This document shows positions 1 through 7,747 of a stretch of DNA of 36,436 nt, piece by piece. Source of the DNA: Erythrobacter crassostreae (GTDB taxonomy: Bacteria; Pseudomonadota; Alphaproteobacteria; Sphingomonadales; Sphingomonadaceae); NCBI RefSeq assembly GCF_019204045.1, contig NZ_JAGSPC010000005.1:1-36436 (forward strand). The letters are read 5' to 3'. Both the position numbers and the translations under genes were made by a program. The notes under the pieces were generated by a model. The model saw only the letters and a program-made list of their open reading frames with translations. It searched no databases and had not been told where the DNA came from. The stretch's first letter is position 1, and every line of letters starts with the position of its first letter.

Positions 1-1005
1 CCGGCCGGTCCGTCCGATCCTGTGAACATAATCATCAGGGTGCCATGGCGTGTCGAAGTTAAACACGTGCGAAACACCTTTGATATCAAGCCCGCGCGCG
101 GCGACATCAGATGCAACAAGAATGTTGATCTCGCCCGACTTAAAGCGCTCGAGCTCCTTCTGGCGCGTCGACTGGTCGATATCGCCATGGATCTCGCCGC
201 TCTTGAAACCATTCCGCTGCAAGGCCTTGTTCAGCTCACGGACGGTTGTTTTCTTGTTCGAAAACACAATCGCGGTATCGACATGGTCATTGTTAAGCAG
301 CCACTCCAGCGTATCGCGTTTCTTGCGCTGTTCTACGCTAATCTTGAATGCCGTAATGTCTTTGTTGGTCGTTGCAGCACGAGCCGTTTCGATCCGCTTC
401 GGATTGCTCATAAACTTCTTCGCGAGCTTTTCGATCGGCGCAGGCATCGTTGCCGAAAACAGCATCGTCTGGCGTGTGTCAGGCAATTTATCGCAAATGA
501 ACTCAATGTCGGGGATGAAACCCATGTCGAGCATGCGATCTGCCTCATCAATGACGAGCAGTTCACAGCCATTCAGCAAAATTTTGCCCCGCTCGAAAAG
601 ATCCATTAGGCGGCCCGGCGTCGCGATCAATACATCGACACCTTCATTCAGCGTCTTGAGCTGGTCCCCCATCTGAACGCCGCCGATAAGAAGCGCCATC
701 TTCAGATCGTGGTTTTTGCCATACTTTTCAAAGTTCTCAGCAACCTGTGCAGCCAGTTCCCGCGTCGGTTCGAGGATAAGCGAGCGCGGCATGAGTGCGC
801 GGCGACGGCCCGATGCCATCACATCAATCATCGGCAATACAAAACTCGCGGTTTTGCCAGTACCCGTCTGCGCGATGCCGATCAGGTCCCTCATCATCAG
901 AACCGTGGGAATGGCTTCCGCCTGGATAGGCGTCGGCTCGCTATAGCCAGCGTCGTCGACAGCTTTTAGCAATTCAGGCGAAAGGCCGAGATCGGCGAAT
1001 GTCAT
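1..1005 (-). CDS. DEAD-box RNA helicase, RhlE-like (3' end outside window)
   Basis: ATP-dependent RNA helicase of superfamily 2, acting in the cytoplasm on structured RNA such as ribosome-assembly or mRNA-decay substrates. The visible 335 codons show, in order: the Q-motif region (PTPIQ, residues 25-29), Walker A AQTGTGKT (45-52), PTREL (80-84), a TPGR motif (129-132), DEAD (153-156), a SAT motif near 185, and motif VI HRIGRTGR at 328-335, the last eight codons before the window edge. Both RecA-like lobes are therefore essentially present and only the C-terminal tail is cut off. The start is the ATG at 1003-1005, which places the conserved FADLGLSP box at residues 3-10, as expected for the family. 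Subfamily (RhlE versus other bacterial DEAD proteins) cannot be settled without the basic tail. Confidence 0.93.
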   Translation of the reverse strand, partial: MTFADLGLSPELLKAVDDAGYSEPTPIQAEAIPTVLMMRDLIGIAQTGTGKTASFVLPMIDVMASGRRRALMPRSLILEPTRELAAQVAENFEKYGKNHDLKMALLIGGVQMGDQLKTLNEGVDVLIATPGRLMDLFERGKILLNGCELLVIDEADRMLDMGFIPDIEFICDKLPDTRQTMLFSATMPAPIEKLAKKFMSNPKRIETARAATTNKDITAFKISVEQRKKRDTLEWLLNNDHVDTAIVFSNKKTTVRELNKALQRNGFKSGEIHGDIDQSTRQKELERFKSGEINILVASDVAARGLDIKGVSHVFNFDTPWHPDDYVHRIGRTGR

Positions 1006-1167
1006 ACGTTTGATTATGTCCGGATAAAGCGGCGCGAACGCCGTCAAAGTAAAATGCGCTGCCAAATTGTGCTATACACCATCCGCAACCATGCGAGGCA
1101 TTTGCGTAAAATTACGCCAAAAGTCAAGAAATGCAGGGTTCTTAAGCCATCGCCGGCAGGCCGCGGC

Positions 1168-1839
1168 TTACTCGCTAACGGCGATTAGCTGACGCATCCG
1201 CTCAACTTCGCATTTTGCACCGCTTCTGGATTGCAGCTTGTCGCGGTCAATACAGAGCTTTCCGTCATCGCTCTTTTCGACATAGAAACCCGAATAAAAA
1301 TCGCGGGCACGGCAGGCTTTTTCCAGGTTCGCAGATATAATCCGCGCATCGCGCATAAAGAACAGCAGCCGATTACCGCTGCCTGTCTGAACGCCTGCAA
1401 TTCCGCCAACCGGAACACACTTGTCCATCTTGCGCTCTTCATATTGCGTGTTGAGCCCTTGACGAGGTAGCTGCGCCACGAGGCTATTGCGATTACGGTT
1501 TCTTGCCGGAGCAATACGAAGTATAACCCGCCGTTGGATGCGAACTTGGCGAACGATTTGGCCGCCGCGAAACGCGTCTAACGGTGCTACATTTGTGCGC
1601 TGCGCCGGGTAACGCTGAGAAACCAATATAACTTTGTGCGATGCCGTTTTCTCGTTCGCGTCCTGTGAGGAAACGACTGGCTCACCTGCACTTACCATCG
1701 CCGAGCCAGCCGCGAGTTCGCTGCTCTGGCCGAGCAACGGCAGCAGCAATGCAATTGGCGTCGCAAGGGCAAACAGACTTGGCATTGTTAGGAAACTGTC
1801 TCCATTTCCTGGTGTCGCTAGCGTAACCAACTGTGTCAC
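1168..1839 (-). CDS. Putative secreted protein of unknown function
   Basis: I do not recognise a named family. The frame encodes up to 223 residues. Near the N-terminus is a hydrophobic stretch (about residues 19-45, Leu/Ala-rich) that looks like a signal peptide or membrane anchor, so the more likely start is the ATG at 1785 (residue 19 of the long form). Its purine-rich GGAG lies about 14 bases upstream, which is farther than ideal. A basic middle region (RIQRRVILRI, then Arg/Asn repeats) is followed by a more conserved-looking C-terminal half with four cysteines, in the contexts KCVP, KACRARDFYSGFYV, KLCIDRD and AKCEVER, compatible with two disulfides in the periplasm. It is divergent from the flavoenzyme gene at 1949. 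Coding is supported by the signal-like N-terminus and the cysteine-rich tail rather than by homology. Orphan family restricted to close relatives is my inference. Confidence 0.6.
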   Translation of the reverse strand: MTQLVTLATPGNGDSFLTMPSLFALATPIALLLPLLGQSSELAAGSAMVSAGEPVVSSQDANEKTASHKVILVSQRYPAQRTNVAPLDAFRGGQIVRQVRIQRRVILRIAPARNRNRNSLVAQLPRQGLNTQYEERKMDKCVPVGGIAGVQTGSGNRLLFFMRDARIISANLEKACRARDFYSGFYVEKSDDGKLCIDRDKLQSRSGAKCEVERMRQLIAVSE

Positions 1840-1948
1840 GTGAGTTGGCGCATTAGCGCGCAGGATTGAACCTTCGCTTAACTAGCTCTGCTCTTCGCAT
1901 GAAGTAACTAGCTTTATCGCGCCAAGTTGTGACATAGACGCCACAATT

Positions 1949-3406
1949 ATGAACACCCAGCCCCATTCGGAAGCCTTCCTCAGGGAAGCAGCAGAATTGC
2001 TCGGTCCTAAAGGACTGACCCGTGAAGACGATGTGCTGCTCCCTTGGCTCACTGATTGGCGCGGACGATATTCAGGGCGAGCTATCGGATTGGCTTCTCC
2101 TGCTTCGACGTACGAAGTTTCTAAACTGGTCAAACTCTGCGCGAAACATGCGGTCCCTATCGTCCCGCAGGGCGGCAATAGCGGGATGGCTGGCGGCGCT
2201 ACGCCTGATGAAAGCGGCGATGCCCTTCTTCTGTCACTCCGAAGGATGGACGCCATCCGGTCCTGTGACGCTGAGGCCGGTCAATGCGTTTGCGAAGCGG
2301 GTGTCATTTTGCAAACACTGCACGACGCCGCAGATGCGGTGGATATGCGCTTCCCACTGACGCTGGGCGGCAAAGGTTCGGCAACAATCGGCGGGCTTGT
2401 CTCCACCAATGCAGGCGGCACACAGGTTTTGCGGCACGGAACGATGCGTGCGCAAGTGCTCGGGATCGAAGCCGTGCTGGCTGACGGCGGCATATTTGAT
2501 GGCCTGACCGCTCTAAAGAAAGACAACCGCGGTTTCGATCTAAAACAGCTGCTGATCGGATCAGAAGGAACGCTTGGCATCATTACTGCCGCCACTTTGC
2601 GCATTTTGCCCGCGACTAGAGCTCGCGCAACCGCTTGGGTCGGGCTGGCGAGCATTCAAGATGCGAGATCATTGCTTCGCTATGCTGATCGGGCGATCGG
2701 TGATGCGCTTGAAGGTTTCGAAGTTGTTCCAGATCACTGCCTCGATAGCGTTCTGAATCACCTTCCCGATGCCCGTGCACCTCTTGCAGGGCGTCATGCC
2801 TGGAATGCCCTTATAGAGTGCGCCGGGGATGACGCGGACGGTGCAACGCTAATCGAACAGCTCGAAAACGTGCTCGCCGGCGCAATGGAATCTGACCTTC
2901 TAGAGGACGCTGTGATTGCGTCGAACGAGACCCAATCCGAAGCGTTTTGGAACCTGCGTGATTCAATTTCTGCCGCCGAAAGAGCGCTCGGCCCAGCAAT
3001 GCAGCATGATATCTCTGTGCCGGTTGAGCAAATGCCGGAGTTTATTGAAGCTTCCATCTCACAAGTCGAGGACGCTTTCCCCGGCACACGCGGCGTTGCA
3101 TTCGGCCACCTAGGGGATGGCAACGTGCATTTCCACGTACTCGCCCCAAGCGGTGCCGTTTCTGGTGCTTGGGAGGATAGTGAGGGCAAAAGGATCAGTT
3201 CACATGTTCACGATCTGGTGACTCAATGGGGCGGTTCGATCAGCGCGGAGCACGGAATCGGCCAGATGAAAATCGAGGAGTTGGGCCGTCTGGGCGATCC
3301 TGTTTCGCTCAGCATCATGCGCAACGTAAAAAGCGCTCTCGATCCGCAGGGTCTGCTCAATCCGGGCAAGCTTGTACCTCCGAATAACCTCATAAACGAC
3401 GCTTAG
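1949..3406 (+). CDS. FAD-binding oxidoreductase, D-2-hydroxyglutarate dehydrogenase type
   Basis: Flavoprotein of the VAO/GlcD superfamily that oxidises a D-2-hydroxyacid. The 485-residue length and motifs fit bacterial D-2-hydroxyglutarate dehydrogenases, which recycle the by-product of SerA and pass electrons to an acceptor such as ETF. The N-terminal FAD-binding half (about 35-220) contains the glycine-rich PQGGNSGMAGG and the LIGSEGTLGIIT segment. The C-terminal FAD-oxidase domain (about 230-478) contains GHLGDGNVHFH (His387, Asp390, His394-region, the metal/substrate motif of this clade) and EHGIG (434-438). No signal peptide or iron-sulfur CCG motifs are present, so it is not GlcF-fused. 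It is followed after 115 bp by the SapC gene on the same strand. Substrate is inferred from the clade; D-lactate dehydrogenase is the main alternative. Confidence 0.88.
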   Translation: MNTQPHSEAFLREAAELLGPKGLTREDDVLLPWLTDWRGRYSGRAIGLASPASTYEVSKLVKLCAKHAVPIVPQGGNSGMAGGATPDESGDALLLSLRRMDAIRSCDAEAGQCVCEAGVILQTLHDAADAVDMRFPLTLGGKGSATIGGLVSTNAGGTQVLRHGTMRAQVLGIEAVLADGGIFDGLTALKKDNRGFDLKQLLIGSEGTLGIITAATLRILPATRARATAWVGLASIQDARSLLRYADRAIGDALEGFEVVPDHCLDSVLNHLPDARAPLAGRHAWNALIECAGDDADGATLIEQLENVLAGAMESDLLEDAVIASNETQSEAFWNLRDSISAAERALGPAMQHDISVPVEQMPEFIEASISQVEDAFPGTRGVAFGHLGDGNVHFHVLAPSGAVSGAWEDSEGKRISSHVHDLVTQWGGSISAEHGIGQMKIEELGRLGDPVSLSIMRNVKSALDPQGLLNPGKLVPPNNLINDA

Positions 3407-3521
3407 TCGCGGACCGCTTGCGCGCAAGGCGCGAACCGCCTAAAGCGCCGTGCCAACGGCTATGACTATACGTCAAAAGCTGAGACTAGAGACAACAATC
3501 AGATAATTTCGGAGACATTCC

Positions 3522-4316
3522 ATGGCCAGCGCGCCGCAGCCACAACTTCCGCTGTTCTACAAAGATCTGCTTCCGCTTAACAGCAACGAGCATGGTGACT
3601 GGAAAGTCAGCCCGTTCGACAATGCAGACTTCCTTGCTGAAACTCACGCAATTCCGCTCACTGTCGACGAATTTGTTGACGCGCAGCGCGATTATCCGAT
3701 TGTTTTCACAGCCGGCGACAATCCTCTGCCGATTGCTCTTATGGGTCTCAACGAAGGCGTGAACACATACATTGGTGATGATGGAAAGCTCGTGGCAGAC
3801 GTTTACGTGCCTGCTTACGTACGCCGTTATCCATTTATCCTCGCGAAACTGCAGCAGGACAGCGACGACATGTCGCTTTGCTTCGATCCAACAACCGGTG
3901 TTGTTGGTGCGAACAAAGAAGGTCAGGCGCTTTTTGATGGCGGTGATCCGACCGAGTACACAACCAACGTTCTGGAATTCTGTAAGAATTTCGAAGAAGC
4001 GGGTCAGCGCACCAAGGCATTTCTTGAAGAGCTCAAGAAGCTCGACATTTTGATGGATGGCGAAATTGCGATCACCCGCAGTGATGCACCTGACACGCCT
4101 TTTGTTTACCGCGGCTTCCGCATGGTTGATGAGAAGAAGCTTCGCGAATTGCCAACAGAAACGGTTGAAACGCTGAACAAGAACGGTATGGGCATGCTGA
4201 TCCACGCTCATATGTTCTCGCTGAACCTGATGCGTAAACTGTTTGAGCGGCAATCTGCACAAGGCAAAGTCCCTGCTCCGAACGCGAATGGCGCAGCTGT
4301 CCCGACCGCAAGCTAA
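3522..4316 (+). CDS. SapC family protein
   Basis: A 264-residue soluble protein with the hallmarks of the SapC family (Pfam PF07277): an N-terminal YKDLLPLN block, a central VYVPAYVRRYPF segment at about residues 89-101, and a charged helical middle (NFEEAGQRTKAFLEELKKL). The family is named after a Campylobacter surface-array locus, but its biochemical role is unknown, and in sphingomonads it is often near outer-membrane uptake genes. The start ATG at 3522 is preceded by a GGAGA Shine-Dalgarno (CGGAGACATTCC before ATG). No signal peptide or membrane segment is visible, so a cytoplasmic location is expected. The gene ends in front of a cluster of hairpins that includes a strong terminator. 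Function is not inferable from this context. Confidence 0.88.
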   Translation: MASAPQPQLPLFYKDLLPLNSNEHGDWKVSPFDNADFLAETHAIPLTVDEFVDAQRDYPIVFTAGDNPLPIALMGLNEGVNTYIGDDGKLVADVYVPAYVRRYPFILAKLQQDSDDMSLCFDPTTGVVGANKEGQALFDGGDPTEYTTNVLEFCKNFEEAGQRTKAFLEELKKLDILMDGEIAITRSDAPDTPFVYRGFRMVDEKKLRELPTETVETLNKNGMGMLIHAHMFSLNLMRKLFERQSAQGKVPAPNANGAAVPTAS

Positions 4317-4353
4317 GCTGCGCTAAGGCGAAGCAAAGAAAATCTGAATTCCG

Positions 4354-4390
4354 CTGAGGCGGGGTGTCTCTTGAAGGCACCCCGCCTCAG
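4354..4390 (+). other. Perfect 13-bp inverted repeat after the SapC gene
   Basis: Arms CTGAGGCGGGGTG (4354-4366) and CACCCCGCCTCAG (4378-4390) are perfectly complementary around an 11-base loop. No T-tract follows directly, so this may be an mRNA 3'-end stabiliser or an attenuating first hairpin rather than a complete intrinsic terminator. It lies 37 bases after the SapC stop codon. Confidence 0.75.
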
Positions 4391-4472
4391 TCATATCTAC
4401 TCCCCGTAGGCGGCGTCCCCCTCATCTGCCGCCTGCGACTGCCCCATTGGGCGCAGTCCTCCCTGAACCTTG

Positions 4473-4514
4473 GCCACCTCGCACACCCCTAACAATTGCG
4501 AGGTGGCTTTTTTT
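4473..4514 (+). terminator. Rho-independent terminator (plus strand)
   Basis: An 11-bp perfect stem (GCCACCTCGCA at 4473-4483 with TGCGAGGTGGC at 4497-4507) is followed immediately by seven T residues (4508-4514). It terminates transcription coming from the SapC gene. It is not a good terminator in the opposite direction, because no T-tract follows the stem on the minus strand. It lies about 45 bases from the end of the convergent amidohydrolase gene. Confidence 0.9.
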
Positions 4515-4557
4515 CAATTTTTCAGAAGCTTGCGATCAGGATATCATCTTGATCCTG

Positions 4558-5490
4558 TCATTCTGCCGCCTGCGCCATTCGGCCACCTGCGGCAAGGTGA
4601 GCCGTTTCCGCTCCAAGTTCTCTCACCAGTCCGGCCAGCATATTCGCCAATGGCCGCAATGCGTCGCTTGGCTCGCTGAGCCGATCGTCAAGGTAAGTCG
4701 ATCGGCACATTTCGACTTGCGCGGCGTGTATACCGCGCACTGGTGAGGCATGGCGGTCCAGCACATATCCACCAGAATAGGGTCGGTTATGTGCTACAGC
4801 TTTCCCATTCCCTTCAAGAAAGCGACAAGCACGCGTGATGAGGCTGTGATGGCACGAAGAGCCAAACCGATCGCCCAGCACAATTTGCGGGGCATGGTCC
4901 TGCCCGGATTGACGCCTGAGCGGCGGCATCGAATGGAGATCTATCAACAATGCAGCCCCCCATTCGTCACGAATCCGCTCAAGCTCGCGCGCCAGGAATG
5001 CGTGGTAAGGACGGTGAATGCTATCGATTCGGCGATCTAACTCATCTCTAGTTAGTCGTTGCCGCCAGATTTCTCCAAAACCAGGCAGTCTACGTGGCAC
5101 GAGCCCCAGACCACTTCTGGCGCGGCGATTGGTGCCCGTAAGCACCGGTTCTGGCTTTGTTGATCGACGGGCCGGTCCGTCGATCATTTCCCAATCCACA
5201 TCGTCGTGCGCTCTATTCAAATCGAGCATCGCACGCGGAGCGTGAGCGACTAAAAGCCCTGCCCCTGTTGCCTTGGCGATTTCAACGCCCAGCAAGTCGA
5301 CATATCGGTCTTCCAGCCGGAGCTGGCTCAACTCAGAATCGCGCATTTGCGCTAATGTTTCAGCGGGATAAACACGGCCCGCATGGGGAACTGCAATCAG
5401 AACGGGAAGGGGCATCGAATGCGGCGAAACGTGAGTAAAGGCTGGGCCATGCAGTTCATCTTGGACCGCCCCGCCCGACCTGCTCGACAT
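4558..5490 (-). CDS. N-formylglutamate amidohydrolase family protein
   Basis: Zinc-dependent hydrolase of the FGase family (PF05013) that typically releases formate from N-formyl-L-glutamate in the five-step histidine degradation route (HutG). Family marks are VPHAGRVYP near the N-terminus, DLNRAHDDVDWEMIDGP, LLIDLHSMPP in the middle (metal-binding His) and NRPYSGGYVLDRH further on. The frame is open upstream to an ATG at 5586. Homology only starts at PLPVLIAVPHAG, so I place the start at the ATG at 5490 (310 residues, AAGG a few bases upstream), with 5556 and 5586 as alternatives. It is divergent from cpdR. No other hut genes are in the window, so it may act outside histidine catabolism or on other N-formyl amino acids. 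Confidence 0.85.
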   Translation of the reverse strand: MSSRSGGAVQDELHGPAFTHVSPHSMPLPVLIAVPHAGRVYPAETLAQMRDSELSQLRLEDRYVDLLGVEIAKATGAGLLVAHAPRAMLDLNRAHDDVDWEMIDGPARRSTKPEPVLTGTNRRARSGLGLVPRRLPGFGEIWRQRLTRDELDRRIDSIHRPYHAFLARELERIRDEWGAALLIDLHSMPPLRRQSGQDHAPQIVLGDRFGSSCHHSLITRACRFLEGNGKAVAHNRPYSGGYVLDRHASPVRGIHAAQVEMCRSTYLDDRLSEPSDALRPLANMLAGLVRELGAETAHLAAGGRMAQAAE

Positions 5491-5694
5491 CAGGCCTTGA
5501 CGCGGGTCGTCGCCAAACGATGTTCCTCGGGAAGAAAGGCGATTGCTTTTGCTCATCAATCGGCATTGCTGCCTGCTTTCCATCATCGTGTCAAAGCCTT
5601 ACATAGTACACCGCCAGCCCCAACTCGTCTCAATTTCGGGCAACCTACATTCTCGATAAGATTTCTTAAGTTCATCTCTGTACTGACCATACTC

Positions 5695-6084
5695 ATGACA
5701 GCGAATCGTGCCCCCCGAATCCTTCTTGCCGAAGATGAAGAAGCCATGCGCACCTATTTGGAACGTGCACTGACCAATGCTGGCTACGACGTCAGCACGG
5801 TAGACAGAGGCACAGAAGCAATCCCGCTGTTAGAGAAAGAGCAATTCGATTTGCTGCTTTCTGACATCGTAATGCCGGAGATGGACGGGATTGAGCTCGC
5901 ACAGCGCTGCGCAGAGATATCACCGCGCACCAAAGTGATGTTCATAACAGGGTTTGCAGCTGTTTCTCTTCGGGCGAGCCGCGAACAGCCACACGCCAAG
6001 GTCCTATCAAAGCCATTCCATTTGCGCGATCTTGTACTCGAGGTGGAACGGGTCTTCGAAGAGCAGCGCGAAGCCAGCCTTTAG
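5695..6084 (+). CDS. cpdR: Cell-cycle response regulator CpdR
   Basis: Single-domain response regulator of 129 residues. In Caulobacter, unphosphorylated CpdR binds ClpX and primes ClpXP for degradation of substrates such as PdeA; phosphorylation through CckA and ChpT switches it off. The receiver domain fills the whole protein: acidic pair Glu13-Asp14, phospho-acceptor Asp57 in LLLSDIVMP, Thr85 in FITGF and Lys106 in LSKPFHLRDL. The FITGFAAV and LSKPFHLRDLV stretches are characteristic of CpdR. No output domain is present. The start at 5695 gives the expected N-terminus (MTANRAPRILLAEDEEAM); longer upstream extensions lack homology. It is divergent from the amidohydrolase, and tRNA-Val follows about 100 bp downstream. 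Its upstream kinase CckA is encoded at 18503-20995. Confidence 0.93.
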   Translation: MTANRAPRILLAEDEEAMRTYLERALTNAGYDVSTVDRGTEAIPLLEKEQFDLLLSDIVMPEMDGIELAQRCAEISPRTKVMFITGFAAVSLRASREQPHAKVLSKPFHLRDLVLEVERVFEEQREASL

Positions 6085-6186
6085 GGTCAAAGTTGCATGC
6101 CGCCGCGCGCTTAGGTCTTGCACCTTTATTTCTGCCGCGCTAATGGGCCGCTCCCGCTTACGAAATAAGCGGATATTTGATGGTGC

Positions 6187-6261
6187 GGGCGCATAGCTCA
6201 GGGGTAGAGCACTGTATTGACATTGCAGGGGTCGGAAGTTCAAATCTTCCTGTGCCCACCA
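6187..6261 (+). tRNA. tRNA-Val (GAC)
   Basis: A complete cloverleaf can be folded by hand. Acceptor GGGCGCA (6187-6193) pairs with TGTGCCC (6251-6257), with one G-U. The D stem is GCTC/GAGC (6196-6199 and 6207-6210). The anticodon stem is CTGTA/TGCAG around the loop TTGACAT with anticodon GAC (6219-6221). The T arm is GGAAG-TTCAAAT-CTTCC (6234-6250). The discriminator is A6258 and the CCA end is encoded (6259-6261). It reads valine codons GUC and GUU. Confidence 0.96.
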
Positions 6262-6280
6262 TCAAGATGATTTGAGCAGA

Positions 6281-6312
6281 AGCGCCGGGTTTCCGGCGCT
6301 TTTTGCGTTTTT
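6281..6312 (+). terminator. Terminator after tRNA-Val
   Basis: The stem AGCGCCGG (6281-6288) / CCGGCGCT (6293-6300) with loop GTTT is followed by TTTT, GCG and TTTTT. It lies 19 bases after the CCA end and separates the tRNA from icd. Confidence 0.9.
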
Positions 6313-6433
6313 GGACCTCGAAAAGCCTCCTGCTGACCTTGAATGCCAGCGCGCCTCTGCTAGAGCGCGTTCGAGGGATCAATACAGACATCCTATCGCA
6401 CAAATGTAGTCCAGAAGGGATGAGGCGTTAGCC

Positions 6434-7654
6434 ATGCAGAAAATCAAAGTACAAAACCCGGTCGTCGAGCTTGACGGCGATGAGATGACAAGGATCATCT
6501 GGCAGTGGATCCGCGAACGCCTGATCCTGCCTTATCTCGACATCGATCTGAAATATTATGATCTTTCAATCGAAAAACGCGATGAAACCGATGATCAGAT
6601 CACCATCGATGCGGCAAACGCGATCAAAGAACACGGTGTCGGCGTAAAATGCGCGACCATCACGCCTGATGAGCAGCGCGTCGAAGAATTTGACCTTAAA
6701 AAGATGTGGCGTTCGCCCAACGGCACGATCCGCAACATCCTTGGCGGTGTCGTCTTCCGTGAACCGATCGTAATCGACAACGTTCCGCGTTTGGTACCTG
6801 GCTGGACTGATCCAATTGTGGTCGGCCGTCATGCCTTTGGCGACCAATACCGCGCCACCGACACGCTGATCCCTGGTCCGGGTAAACTGCGCCTCGTTTT
6901 CGAAGGCGAAGATGGCCAGAAAATCGACCTGGACGTATTCGAATTTGAAACCTCGGGCGTCGCTATGGCGATGTACAATCTTGACGATTCTATCCGCGCG
7001 TTCGCCCGCGCCTCGATGAATTATGGTCTCGACCGCAAGTGGCCCGTTTATCTGTCGACGAAGAACACCATCATGAAGAAATATGATGGCCGCTTCAAAG
7101 ACTTGTTTGAAGAAGTCTACGAAACTGAATTTGCCGACAAGTTCAAAGAAGCTGGCATCACTTACGAGCACCGCTTGATCGACGATATGGTTGCTTCAGC
7201 CCTTAAGTGGAGCGGTAAGTTCGTGTGGGCATGTAAGAATTATGACGGCGACGTTCAGTCGGACACTGTGGCACAGGGCTTTGGCTCGCTGGGTCTTATG
7301 ACTTCTGTCTTGATGACCCCGGACGGCAAAACTATCGAGGCGGAGGCCGCGCACGGCACTGTGACCCGTCACTTCCGGCAGCACGAGCAAGGGAAGGCGA
7401 CGTCAACCAATCCAATCGCATCGATCTTCGCTTGGACGCGCGGCCTTATGTACCGCGGCAAATTCGACAACACACCGGAAGTTGTGAAGTTTGCAGAAAC
7501 GCTTGAGCGGGTTTGCATCCAGACTGTCGAGAACGGTCAGATGACAAAGGATCTCGCATTGCTGATCGGGCCAAGTCAGAATTGGCAGACGACCGAGCAA
7601 TTCTTTGAGTCGATCGTACACAACCTCGAGACAGAGATGCAAAGCTGGTCCTAA
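6434..7654 (+). CDS. icd: NADP-dependent isocitrate dehydrogenase
   Basis: Oxidatively decarboxylates isocitrate to 2-oxoglutarate in the TCA cycle, producing NADPH; soluble homodimer. The 406-residue length and sequence match the type shared by alphaproteobacteria and eukaryotes rather than E. coli Icd. Visible features are the [14 protein letters not shown]-terminus, the substrate segment [30 protein letters not shown], the metal-binding DDMVA motif and the [10 protein letters not shown] cofactor segment near the C-terminal third. The start ATG at 6434 is preceded by a GAAGGGATGAGG purine-rich stretch. It is monocistronic here: a tRNA terminator lies upstream and its own terminator downstream. 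Confidence 0.97.
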   Translation: MQKIKVQNPVVELDGDEMTRIIWQWIRERLILPYLDIDLKYYDLSIEKRDETDDQITIDAANAIKEHGVGVKCATITPDEQRVEEFDLKKMWRSPNGTIRNILGGVVFREPIVIDNVPRLVPGWTDPIVVGRHAFGDQYRATDTLIPGPGKLRLVFEGEDGQKIDLDVFEFETSGVAMAMYNLDDSIRAFARASMNYGLDRKWPVYLSTKNTIMKKYDGRFKDLFEEVYETEFADKFKEAGITYEHRLIDDMVASALKWSGKFVWACKNYDGDVQSDTVAQGFGSLGLMTSVLMTPDGKTIEAEAAHGTVTRHFRQHEQGKATSTNPIASIFAWTRGLMYRGKFDNTPEVVKFAETLERVCIQTVENGQMTKDLALLIGPSQNWQTTEQFFESIVHNLETEMQSWS

Positions 7655-7692
7655 CTAAACCGGAACAGACGTATCAATACAGTGTAAAGAGA

Positions 7693-7728
7693 GGGTGGCA
7701 CGTTCGAATGAACGCGCCGCCCTTTTTT
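7693..7728 (+). terminator. Terminator after icd
   Basis: An imperfect long stem runs from GGGTGGC-A-CGTTC (7693-7705) to GAACG-C-GCCGCCC (7710-7722), with one G-U pair and one A/C mismatch, around the tetraloop GAAT. It is followed by six T residues (7723-7728). It lies 38 bases after the icd stop. Confidence 0.88.
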
Positions 7729-7747
7729 CAATCAGGATAGCACACGA

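Noticed and set aside
3411..3440. GC-rich hairpin after the hydroxyacid dehydrogenase stop
   Set aside because: The stem is short and interrupted and no T-tract follows, so it is not called a terminator.
3486..4262. Long minus-strand frame (258 codons) opposite the SapC gene
   Set aside because: It is an exact antisense shadow of a gene with clear family motifs and has no recognisable motif or ribosome site.
6566..7171. Minus-strand frame of 201 codons inside icd
   Set aside because: The icd reading frame is unambiguous; the antisense frame arises from codon bias.
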